Below, piece after piece: positions 16,661 to 22,982 of a DNA stretch of 28,187 nucleotides (position 1 is its first letter; every line of letters starts with the position of its first letter). The stretch comes from RUG563 sp024681215 (GTDB lineage: Bacteria; Bacillota; Clostridia; Christensenellales; Aristaeellaceae): NCBI GenBank assembly GCA_024681215.1, contig JAILBG010000015.1:1-28187 (forward strand), given 5' to 3'. Made by a program: the position numbers and the translations under genes. The notes beneath the pieces were generated by a model. The model was not told where the DNA came from. It saw only the letters and a program-made list of their open reading frames with translations, and did not search any database.

Positions 16661-18502
16661 ATGAAACACGGAAAATGGATTTGCGTGATCCTGGCACTGG
16701 TGACGCTCATGTCCCTGGCGGCTCCGGCCCTGGCGGAGGATACGATCTGGCAAAAGGGGGATACCGGCGAAAAGGTGCTGGAGATCCAGGCGCGCCTGAA
16801 GGAACTGGGCTACCTGGAAGATGAAACCCCGGGCGCCTTCGACGAGAAGACGGAAAGCGCGGTCATGGCGTTCCAGCGGAGGAACGGATTGCTTTCCACC
16901 GGCATGGTGGACGGCAGGACCTGGACGGTGCTGTTTTCGGACGGCGCCGTGCCCAGCGTCCGGAACGATAACAGCTGGGACGGCTGGGACGGGCTGTGCG
17001 CCGAGGAATACGACAGCGCCGGCTATGCCAAGACCTATGCCGCGCCCATGGCGCTGGCTACCTCCATGCCGGCGGCGGGTGCCGCCTGGGAGCCGTGGAA
17101 CACCAACGAATACACCTTCATCCGGGAAAACGGCTTCCAGAATGTGTCCGCGTCGCCCCTGTCCACCTTCGCGGCGGACGTGGACACCGCCTCCTACGCC
17201 CAGCTGCGCGCCATGATCCTCGCCGGGCAGAAGGTGCCCCAGGACGCCGTGCGCATCGAGGAGATGCTGAATTACTTCCATTACGATTATCAGGGCCCCC
17301 AGGGGGACAGCCCGCTGGGCGTCACCATGGAGCTGGCCCGGTGCCCCTGGAACGAAAAAACGCTGCTGCTGCAGGTCGGGCTGCACGCCGTGGACATTGA
17401 CGTGGAGGACCGCCCCCGGAACAACCTGGTGTTCCTGATCGACGTGTCCGGCTCCATGTTCGGGTCCGACCGGCTGGATCTGGTGAAGCGGGCGTTCCTG
17501 CTGCTGCTGGACGAGCTGGCGCCCACGGACACCGTGTCCATCGTCACCTACGCTTCCCGGGACGAGGTGGTGCTCTCCGGCGTGCCGGCGGCGGACAAGG
17601 TGCGCATCATGGAAGCCATCTCCGCTCTGGAGGCGGGGGGCAGCACCAACAGCGCCGCGGGCATCCAGACGGCCTATCAGCTGGCGGAGCAGTACGCCGA
17701 CGCGGGCAGCGTGAACCGCATCATCATGGCCACGGACGGCGATTTCAACGTGGGCATGACCAGCGAGGGCGATCTGGCCCGGCTGGTGATGGAAAAGAAA
17801 AAGAACGGCGTGAAGCTGACCATGCTGGGCGTGGGCTACGGCAATTACAAGGACAACAAGCTGGAAGCCCTGGCGGATTACGGCGACGGGAATTACTACT
17901 ACCTGGATTCCATCTTCGAGGCCCGGCGCGCCCTGGTAACGGAAGCGGGCGGCACGCTGATCGAAGTGGCCCGGGACGTGAAGCTGCAATTGGACTTCAA
18001 CCCCGCGCTGGTGAAGGGCTATCGGCTCATCGGCTATGAGGACCGGGTGATGGCGGCGGAGGATTTCGCCGACGATACCAAGGACGGCGGCGAGATCGGC
18101 AGCGGCCATCGGGTGACGGCGCTGTACGAGATCGTGCCCGCGGGCAGCGATTTCGATACCGGCAGCGCTTCCAGCCGCTATCAGCAGCCTTCCGCCGACG
18201 AAGGGAACGAATGGCTGACCCTCAGCATCCGCTACAAGAAGCCCGGTCAGGAGGAAAGCACCCTGGAGGAATACCCCCTGACGGAAGAAATTGCCGAAAC
18301 CCTCAGCGACAACATGCGCTTCGCCGCCGCGGTGGCCGAGTGCGGCATGCTGCTGCGGGACAGCGAACACAAGGGCGATTCCACCTGGGCGGACGCGCTT
18401 TCCCTGGCCCGGGGCTGCGCCTCCGTGACGGGGGATCCCTACAAGGAAGAATTCGTGTACCTGCTGACGCTGCTGGAGCGGCAATCCGCCCTGGCCGAGT
18501 GA
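16661..18502 (+). CDS. Secreted peptidoglycan-binding / von Willebrand factor A protein (YfbK-like)
   Basis: Exported protein of 613 residues. Order: signal peptide (1-25, ending ALA/ED); PG_binding_1 domain (about 30-92: GDTGEKVLEIQARLKELGYL, then FDEKTESAVMAFQRRNGL); a low-complexity linker; a vWA N-terminal domain (about 150-208: NEYTFIRENGFQNVSASPLS, FAADVDTASYA, VRIEEMLNYFHYDY); a vWA domain (about 255-430) with an intact MIDAS (DVSGSMFGS at 261-269, Thr329 in GGSTN, Asp359 in ATDGDFN); and a C-terminal YfbK-type domain (DUF3520-like) to the end. Start ATG 16661 follows AAGGAGG. YfbK-type proteins usually lack a peptidoglycan-binding module, so this copy is probably held at the cell wall. 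The role is unknown; metal-dependent protein binding is expected for an intact MIDAS. Confidence 0.9.
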   Translation: MKHGKWICVILALVTLMSLAAPALAEDTIWQKGDTGEKVLEIQARLKELGYLEDETPGAFDEKTESAVMAFQRRNGLLSTGMVDGRTWTVLFSDGAVPSVRNDNSWDGWDGLCAEEYDSAGYAKTYAAPMALATSMPAAGAAWEPWNTNEYTFIRENGFQNVSASPLSTFAADVDTASYAQLRAMILAGQKVPQDAVRIEEMLNYFHYDYQGPQGDSPLGVTMELARCPWNEKTLLLQVGLHAVDIDVEDRPRNNLVFLIDVSGSMFGSDRLDLVKRAFLLLLDELAPTDTVSIVTYASRDEVVLSGVPAADKVRIMEAISALEAGGSTNSAAGIQTAYQLAEQYADAGSVNRIIMATDGDFNVGMTSEGDLARLVMEKKKNGVKLTMLGVGYGNYKDNKLEALADYGDGNYYYLDSIFEARRALVTEAGGTLIEVARDVKLQLDFNPALVKGYRLIGYEDRVMAAEDFADDTKDGGEIGSGHRVTALYEIVPAGSDFDTGSASSRYQQPSADEGNEWLTLSIRYKKPGQEESTLEEYPLTEEIAETLSDNMRFAAAVAECGMLLRDSEHKGDSTWADALSLARGCASVTGDPYKEEFVYLLTLLERQSALAE

Positions 18503-18585
18503 TGCGGAGGGAACGCCCCGCAAACTCCGATCCAACGGAAACAAAACAAGAATACCCCGGCCGGCTTTCCCGGCGGGGCAAAAAA

Positions 18586-18614
18586 GGGGGAAACCGCCAA
18601 ACGCGGTTTCCCCC
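18586..18614. repeat. Palindromic repeat copy 1 (GGGGGAAACCGC stem)
   Basis: GGGGGAAACCGC (18586-18597) pairs perfectly with GCGGTTTCCCCC (18603-18614) across a five-base loop. The same 12-base arm recurs at 18858-18869, so this is a repeated palindrome rather than only a terminator. Confidence 0.75.
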
Positions 18615-18615
18615 T

Positions 18616-18642
18616 CAGGGTGTCGACAGAGCCGACACCCTG
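18616..18642. repeat. Perfect 10-bp inverted repeat
   Basis: CAGGGTGTCG (18616-18625) pairs with CGACACCCTG (18633-18642) across a seven-base loop. It lies between two other hairpins with only one base on either side. Confidence 0.7.
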
Positions 18643-18677
18643 CGAAAAAAGCGGAAGAAAGGATTCCGCTTTTTTCG
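18643..18677 (+). terminator. Probable terminator of the vWA gene
   Basis: CGAAAAAAGCGGAA (18643-18656) pairs perfectly with TTCCGCTTTTTTCG (18664-18677). The 14-bp stem ends in an A-run / T-run, the classic form of a bidirectional intrinsic terminator between convergent genes. Confidence 0.7.
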
Positions 18678-18681
18678 ATCC

Positions 18682-18745
18682 ATCAATTTCTTGCAAAATG
18701 GCATCTTTGCAAGCGAAAACGCTCATTTTGCGGCCAGAAATTGAT
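18682..18745. repeat. Nested three-tier hairpin
   Basis: Three nested stems: ATCAATTTCT/AGAAATTGAT (18682-18691, 18736-18745), GCAAAATG/CATTTTGC (18693-18700, 18724-18731) and an apical AGCG-AAAA-CGCT (18712-18723). An 11-base bulge lies on the left side. It is AT-rich compared with the surroundings. It could be a structured RNA element or part of a mobile palindromic repeat. Confidence 0.55.
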
Positions 18746-18801
18746 AGAGGAACCAACATTCTGTTGCTCCCCGGCGACGTACATGCCGCCTGCGGATGAG
18801 A

Positions 18802-18827
18802 ATCGAAGGGGCTGCGGCCCCTTCGAT
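18802..18827. repeat. Perfect 11-bp hairpin with TGCG loop
   Basis: ATCGAAGGGGC (18802-18812) pairs with GCCCCTTCGAT (18817-18827) around a four-base TGCG loop. Confidence 0.7.
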
Positions 18828-18857
18828 GCATCCCCTGGGTTTTTCGACAGACTGGAA

Positions 18858-18886
18858 GGGGGAAACCGCTGCTGGCGGCTTCCCCC
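18858..18886. repeat. Palindromic repeat copy 2 (GGGGGAAACCGC stem)
   Basis: GGGGGAAACCGC (18858-18869) pairs with GCGGCTTCCCCC (18875-18886), one mismatch, five-base loop. The left arm is identical to copy 1 at 18586, and both copies lie near a TCGACAGA sequence (18622-18629 and 18844-18851). The pair bounds about 300 bases. Confidence 0.7.
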
Positions 18887-18944
18887 TCTGATTATCAGCA
18901 AAGGATTATCGGGCAGTATGGGCTTCGGCCCCTTTGTTCCCTCT

Positions 18945-20165
18945 TTATTCCGCCATCACCGCGTACACCTGGCGGAAGGCGTCCTTGATCTGCAGCCGGT
19001 CGTTCACCAGGCCGCCCCAGGGGCTGTTCAGGTTGTACACATACTGGCCCTTGGGGGCGAAGGGCATGTCGGTGAGGCTCCAGATGGCCACCACGTTCAG
19101 GGGGTTGCCCTCTTCTTCCGTATACAGGGATTTGAACATGGCGAACAGCTTGGCGTAGAACGCCGCGTGGGCGTCGGCCTGGTCCTGCTCGAAATTGCGC
19201 ACGGCCATTTCGGTGATCTGCACCCGGAGGCCCGCGTCGCGGTATCCCAGGATGGCGTCCCGGATCATGTCGATGTGGCTGTCCACCAGGCAGCCCTCCT
19301 GGGTGCCGTAGCCGCCGATATAGCCCTGCATGCCGATGCCGTCCATGAGCTTGCGGGGCGTGCCGTCCTCGTTGGTTGCGAAGCTGTTGACCTCCGCGGC
19401 CAGGGCCAGGATGGCCTGGGCCTTGTCGGGGAAGTAGGCGTTATAGTCGTTGTAATACAGCCCGATGTCCGCGCCCAGGGCGTCCACGGCGTTGCGGGCG
19501 TAGAGGAAGGCCCAGCTCACGTAATCGTCGCCCATATAATCCCGGAACAGATTGGTCTGCCCCGACCGGGAGGTGCGCAGCTGCCGGGGATCCCCCGCGG
19601 CGTATTCGTCGGTGTTGCCGGTGTCGGCCACGGCCTCGTTCACCACGTCCCAGCAGTATACCACGCCGGGGAATTTCTCCTCAAAGTGATTGATCACCTG
19701 GGTGATGTAGTATTCGGTGCGGGTCTTGATGGTTTCCTTGTCGGCGTAGGGCTTGCCGGAATCGTAGCCCTCGTGGAAATACCAGTCGCACATATAGGCG
19801 TCCCAGACCAGCACGTGGCCCCGGATGCCGATGTCGTTTTCCTGGGCCCAGCCCACCATCTGGTCCGCCATCCAGTAGTTCATCACCGGCATGCCGTCCT
19901 CCGCCGCCTTGCTGGCCTTTTCGTCCAGCAGGGAATAGGCCTTCATTTCATTGGTGGCCGTCAGGCTGGAGAAGTGGCGCTTCACCAGGCTCAGGTATCC
20001 CTGATTGTTCAGCTGGTTGAAGGAAAAGCAGGTGCCCAGCCGGAAGCCGTACTGCTCCGTCAGGGCCGTCAGCGGCACGTCGTAGGAGGGGGCTTCCTCC
20101 GCCAGGGCGCTCCCGCAGCCCAGCAGCATTCCCAGCGCCAGCAACATTGCAATCATCCGTTTCAT
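18945..20165 (-). CDS. GH10 endo-beta-1,4-xylanase, exported
   Basis: Exported glycoside hydrolase of 406 residues that should cleave xylan backbones by a retaining mechanism. The signal peptide contains both a lipobox (LLGC, Cys17) and an ALA/EE site, so it may be a lipoprotein. GH10 motifs: FSFNQLNN start, TATNEMK (71-75 region), GHVLVWD (116-122), WDVVNEA with acid/base Glu177, YYNDYN (237-242), and ITEMAV with nucleophile Glu319. Two departures from consensus: the usual LVWH histidine of the -1 subsite is Asp122, and the nucleophile motif reads ITEM rather than ITELD. AAAGGAG precedes ATG 20165. It is 26 bases after a phosphoribosyltransferase-like gene and probably co-transcribed with it. 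No carbohydrate-binding module is seen. Confidence 0.9.
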   Translation of the reverse strand: MKRMIAMLLALGMLLGCGSALAEEAPSYDVPLTALTEQYGFRLGTCFSFNQLNNQGYLSLVKRHFSSLTATNEMKAYSLLDEKASKAAEDGMPVMNYWMADQMVGWAQENDIGIRGHVLVWDAYMCDWYFHEGYDSGKPYADKETIKTRTEYYITQVINHFEEKFPGVVYCWDVVNEAVADTGNTDEYAAGDPRQLRTSRSGQTNLFRDYMGDDYVSWAFLYARNAVDALGADIGLYYNDYNAYFPDKAQAILALAAEVNSFATNEDGTPRKLMDGIGMQGYIGGYGTQEGCLVDSHIDMIRDAILGYRDAGLRVQITEMAVRNFEQDQADAHAAFYAKLFAMFKSLYTEEEGNPLNVVAIWSLTDMPFAPKGQYVYNLNSPWGGLVNDRLQIKDAFRQVYAVMAE

Positions 20166-20191
20166 CGTTTTATCTCCTTTTTAATGAATGA

Positions 20192-20833
20192 TCAAAAGCT
20201 TGAGATCCCGTGGGCGTTCACCAGGGCGTCCAGCCGCTGCCCGGCCCGGCACAGGGGGCAGTCGTGGCTGTCGGTGGTGTGATAATCGGGCAGAACGTCC
20301 CGGGCCTTGAAAATGGACACCACGGGGAATTCCTCGCAGGTATCCACGCAGGAGAAAATGGCGCCGATGCCCACCGGGATGCCGCCGTAATAACGGATGG
20401 CCTCGATGGCCGCCTGGGCGGTGTAGCCCGTGGTGACGGACGCCGCCAGCACCAGCACGTGCTTGCCCACGATCATGGGGGCGGAATTGTCCCGGAAGAT
20501 CAGCTGGCTGCCGGTGGTATGCTCCGGCGTGACCACGTAAATGGTGCGGTGAGCATTCATATTGGAAAAGCCCGCCTTCGTCAGCTCGCTGGCCATGCAG
20601 GCGCCCACCACTTCCATGCCGTCCAGGCACAGCACGGTATCCACCACGGTGCTGGGGGTAAAGGTGCCCGCCAGCTCGATGGCCGCTTCCCGGGCCTCGC
20701 TCAGGCGGTGCTTGGTCATGGTCAGGTCGATATAGTAATTGATATGGCTGTGGCTGGTGGCGAAATGCCCCCGGGCCACGCGGAAGGGCAGATTGGAATT
20801 CTTCGTGGGATATTTGATCAGCTGGATGGCCAT
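20192..20833 (-). CDS. Phosphoribosyltransferase-like protein (OPRT-like family)
   Basis: Cytoplasmic protein of 213 residues starting at ATG 20833, with AAAAGGAG nine bases upstream. It resembles a Clostridia family annotated as phosphoribosyltransferase: MAIQLIKYPTKNSNLPFRVA, then SHSHINYYIDLTMTKHR, then VDTVLCLDGMEVVGACMASEL. The PRPP-loop position reads KHVLVLAASVTTGYTAQAA (124-141). The two acidic residues of the canonical V-DD--TTG motif are replaced by Ala130-Ala131, so classical PRPP chemistry is doubtful. A CPLC pair (192-195) near the C-terminus may bind metal. It has its own near-consensus promoter and is followed by the xylanase gene. It might bind a nucleotide as a sensor rather than make one; that is inference. 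Confidence 0.8.
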   Translation of the reverse strand: MAIQLIKYPTKNSNLPFRVARGHFATSHSHINYYIDLTMTKHRLSEAREAAIELAGTFTPSTVVDTVLCLDGMEVVGACMASELTKAGFSNMNAHRTIYVVTPEHTTGSQLIFRDNSAPMIVGKHVLVLAASVTTGYTAQAAIEAIRYYGGIPVGIGAIFSCVDTCEEFPVVSIFKARDVLPDYHTTDSHDCPLCRAGQRLDALVNAHGISSF

Positions 20834-20875
20834 ACGCACATCTCCTTTTAGGCGCACTGCGCAATGTTTGTATCT

Positions 20876-20904
20876 ATCATACCAAATTCTGCGTCCGCTG
20901 TCAA
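20876..20904 (-). promoter_or_regulatory. Near-consensus promoter of the PRT-xylanase operon
   Basis: On the minus strand a perfect -35 TTGACA (20904-20899), a 17-base spacer and -10 TATGAT (20881-20876). The palindrome GCGCACTGCGC (20852-20862) lies just after the expected transcription start and could be an operator. This is the best promoter in the window. Confidence 0.85.
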
Positions 20905-20987
20905 TCGAAGGCCGAAGGCCAACGGCAAAACGCCCGCCGCCCGGCGCGGTTTTTTTCTGTTCCCGCCGGGTAAGGGACGCCATTTTG

Positions 20988-20996
20988 TGCTATAAT
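20988..20996 (+). promoter_or_regulatory. Extended -10 promoter for the DUF4298-like gene
   Basis: TGCTATAAT (20988-20996) is a perfect extended -10. No clear -35 is visible 17 bases upstream, as is common for extended -10 promoters. The gene starts 51 bases downstream. Confidence 0.65.
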
Positions 20997-21046
20997 GCTG
21001 TCAGGCGGGACGAACGCGGAAAAGCAAAAGAACGGAGGAGAGCACC

Positions 21047-21346
21047 ATGAAGGCAGATATCGGGCGGATCCAAAAGATGGAAGCGCTGCTGGACCGCTGC
21101 ACGGCGGCTTCGGCGCGCCTGGATGAATCCCTGGAGGAAATGGACGCGATGCGCAAGGACATGATCCGCCAGTTCCGGTATTACGGCAGCGAAGCATGGC
21201 ATGCGGACCGGGAGGCAGACCTGCCGGAGGGCGTCAGCGCCGGGGTGCTGTCCGAGGACGCGGCTTACGACGCCATCACCGCCCTGAGGGACAGCGCCTT
21301 CCATATGCTGAAGCTGGCCACAGACATCCTGGAGAACCGGATCTGA
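21047..21346 (+). CDS. DUF4298-like small protein
   Basis: Protein of 99 residues with no signal peptide or membrane helix, largely helical and charged. The sequence IGRIQKMEALLDRCTAASAR, then a helix LDESLEEMDAMRKDM, YYGSEAWHADREADLPEGVS and AGVLSEDAAYDAITALRDS matches my memory of the DUF4298 family, whose function is unknown. GGAGGAGAG precedes ATG 21047. It is a single-gene unit between an extended -10 promoter and a strong terminator. Confidence 0.8.
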   Translation: MKADIGRIQKMEALLDRCTAASARLDESLEEMDAMRKDMIRQFRYYGSEAWHADREADLPEGVSAGVLSEDAAYDAITALRDSAFHMLKLATDILENRI

Positions 21347-21354
21347 ACGGACAT

Positions 21355-21390
21355 AAAAAGAAGCGGCACTGGATTGTGCCGCTTTTTTTT
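21355..21390. terminator. Strong bidirectional terminator
   Basis: AGCGGCAC (21362-21369) pairs with GTGCCGCT (21376-21383) around a six-base loop. Eight T follow on the right and AAAAAGA precedes on the left, so it serves both the 21047 gene and the convergent LCP gene. Confidence 0.9.
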
Positions 21391-21402
21391 GTGCCGGCCG
21401 GC

Positions 21403-22806
21403 TCAGCGCCAGTCGATCTGATAATACTGGTTGATGGCGTAATCCTGCTCCCAGAAATGCCCGTGGGCGCCCTGCAGGCTCTTGGTGTAGCCCACCTGAT
21501 CGGCCAGGGCTTTGAGGGCCGATTCGTAATTCCTGGTCATGACCCTGGGAATATCGGCGCTGCCGTCCCCGCTGTTCACCCGGTCCGCCGCAGCTTCAAA
21601 CGCGGCCAGATAATCGTTGTAGATGCGCTCAAAATCCTCCACTGCCGCTTTCTGGCCTGCCGTCAGGTCGCCCAGGCTGTTCGTCTGGGCCAGGACCATT
21701 TGGCCCTTGTGCAGCCGCTTCACGATGCAGAACCCGTCGTTGCTGAAGCGGATCTCATTGGCTTCCTCGGCTGCAACGCCCAGATAATCCTCGTTCATCC
21801 ACCGGAGGAATTTCAGGCTCATGTAGGGCAGGGGCTCCGCGCTGATGCCGAAGGCCTCCTCAAGCACCCGGATGCGGTTATCCTGATCCAGAAGGCGGAA
21901 CTGGAAATCCCCGCAGGTGGTATGGGTGCCGTATTCGCCTTCGATGGCATAGGATCCGATCTGCATCCGGCCCAGCTCCTGCGCCGTCCGGTACAGGGTG
22001 GTCAGCTCCGAGGCCTCGATGTTGGTGTAAAAATTAATGTTCTTGCCGTTGGTCGTTTCCCACAGGGTGTTGACCAGATCCCAGTTCCCCCACAGCTTCG
22101 CAATGATGGCGGCAATCATCTTCCGGCTGCGCTCGGTGCGGTTCTGATCGCTGCCGTCGATGCTCTTGCGGGCCCGGACGTAATCCATAATGCCCTGGCT
22201 GTCCAGGTGCTGCCGGCCGGGCGAGTATTTCCTGCCGCTGGTGCCGGTGAACTCCTCTTCCAGATCGAAGTCCACGCCGCCCAGCGTGTCGCTCAGCTTC
22301 ACCAGCGCGTCCATATCCAGCAGCACGTAGGCGTCGATCTTCACGCCGCCCAGCAGCCAGCGCACCGTGTTCTGGGCCCGGCTGATGCCTTCCCGCACGG
22401 AAGAAGCGCAGTTGAACGCATCGTTCATTTTATACATGCCGTACACGCCCGGCACGTACACCAGCGTGTCCCGGGGAATGGAAATCAGGTTGATCTGTTT
22501 CTTGGTTTTATTGATGGACAGCACCATGATGGTATCGGTGTGGTAAGCCAGCAGCTTGGGGATGCCCAGTTCCCGGGCCTTCGCCGCCTTGCTGTCGCCC
22601 GCGCTGGGGCCGCTCTGCCCTTCGGCGCCGTGCTCGCTGCCCAGCAGCAGGATATTCACCACGTCGTCGGCGGACCGGCCGGGCACCAGCTCCTGCGGAT
22701 CCACCAGGGGATGGGTGCTTCTATTCACTTCGGCCGCGCCCGGCGCCGCGATCCCCAGGATCAGCAGCGCCGCCAGCAGCGCCGACAGCAATTTGCTCCG
22801 GTTCAT
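21403..22806 (-). CDS. LytR-CpsA-Psr (LCP) family cell-wall glycopolymer ligase
   Basis: Exported or membrane-anchored protein of 467 residues. LCP enzymes transfer teichoic acid or capsule polymers from undecaprenyl carriers to peptidoglycan. The catalytic domain (about 48-245) shows NILLLGSE, HTDTIMVLSINKTKKQINLI with Asp91, SIPRDTLVYVPG (Arg112, Asp113), and QGIMDYVRARKS (Arg211, Arg213) followed by DQNRTERSRKM. The C-terminal 220 residues are a mostly helical extension of unknown role. The N-terminus looks like a cleavable signal peptide (ending GAA/EV) rather than the cytoplasmic tail plus anchor helix of most LCP proteins. AAGGAGG lies seven bases before ATG 22806. It is transcribed divergently from the arabinofuranosidase gene. 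Confidence 0.92.
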   Translation of the reverse strand: MNRSKLLSALLAALLILGIAAPGAAEVNRSTHPLVDPQELVPGRSADDVVNILLLGSEHGAEGQSGPSAGDSKAAKARELGIPKLLAYHTDTIMVLSINKTKKQINLISIPRDTLVYVPGVYGMYKMNDAFNCASSVREGISRAQNTVRWLLGGVKIDAYVLLDMDALVKLSDTLGGVDFDLEEEFTGTSGRKYSPGRQHLDSQGIMDYVRARKSIDGSDQNRTERSRKMIAAIIAKLWGNWDLVNTLWETTNGKNINFYTNIEASELTTLYRTAQELGRMQIGSYAIEGEYGTHTTCGDFQFRLLDQDNRIRVLEEAFGISAEPLPYMSLKFLRWMNEDYLGVAAEEANEIRFSNDGFCIVKRLHKGQMVLAQTNSLGDLTAGQKAAVEDFERIYNDYLAAFEAAADRVNSGDGSADIPRVMTRNYESALKALADQVGYTKSLQGAHGHFWEQDYAINQYYQIDWR

Positions 22807-22859
22807 TTGCTTTCCTCCTTGCTCTCCTCGGCCGGCGGCGCGCCGCCGATCGCTCCGCT

Positions 22860-22888
22860 ATTATAGCATAAGCCCGCCGTTCCTGCAA
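22860..22888 (-). promoter_or_regulatory. Promoter of the LCP gene
   Basis: On the minus strand TTGCAG (22888-22883), a 17-base spacer, and -10 TATAAT (22865-22860) extended by TGC, giving TGCTATAAT as at 20988. The LCP start is 53 bases downstream. Confidence 0.75.
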
Positions 22889-22914
22889 CTCTCCGCCGCG
22901 TCCTGTTTTTCCGC

Positions 22915-22943
22915 TTGTCAAGCCGGGTGGTTTATTGTATCAT
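22915..22943 (+). promoter_or_regulatory. Promoter of the GH51 gene
   Basis: TTGTCA (22915-22920), a 17-base spacer and TATCAT (22938-22943). The gene starts about 39 bases downstream. The -35 lies only 26 bases from the -35 of the divergent LCP promoter. Confidence 0.7.
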
Positions 22944-22982
22944 CAAAGCGGTCCACTCAAACGCACGGAAAGGATGACGCAA

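Larger units (their letters stand above)
18503..18944. other. 442-base intergenic region packed with hairpins
   Basis: This gap lies between convergent genes and holds no convincing coding sequence, but at least six perfect or near-perfect inverted repeats, the main ones listed separately. A further one at 18555-18578 (CCCCG-g-CCGG / CCGGCGGGG) is followed on the minus strand by a T-rich run and could terminate the xylanase transcript. GGGC-TTCG-GCCC at 18919-18934 is a short stem with a stable UUCG-type loop just past the xylanase stop. Confidence 0.7.

Noticed and set aside
16397..18544. 715-residue open frame on the minus strand opposite the vWA gene
   Set aside because: It reads as the antisense of a well-supported gene, is His/Gly/Arg-rich without motifs, and arises from GC-rich codon bias. 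Similar long antisense frames at 5393-6373, 7307-8770, 18741-20282 and 21196-22866 were rejected for the same reason.
18741..18901. Small coding frames within the hairpin region
   Set aside because: The frames run through perfect inverted repeats on both strands and have no ribosome sites, so they are not credible genes.
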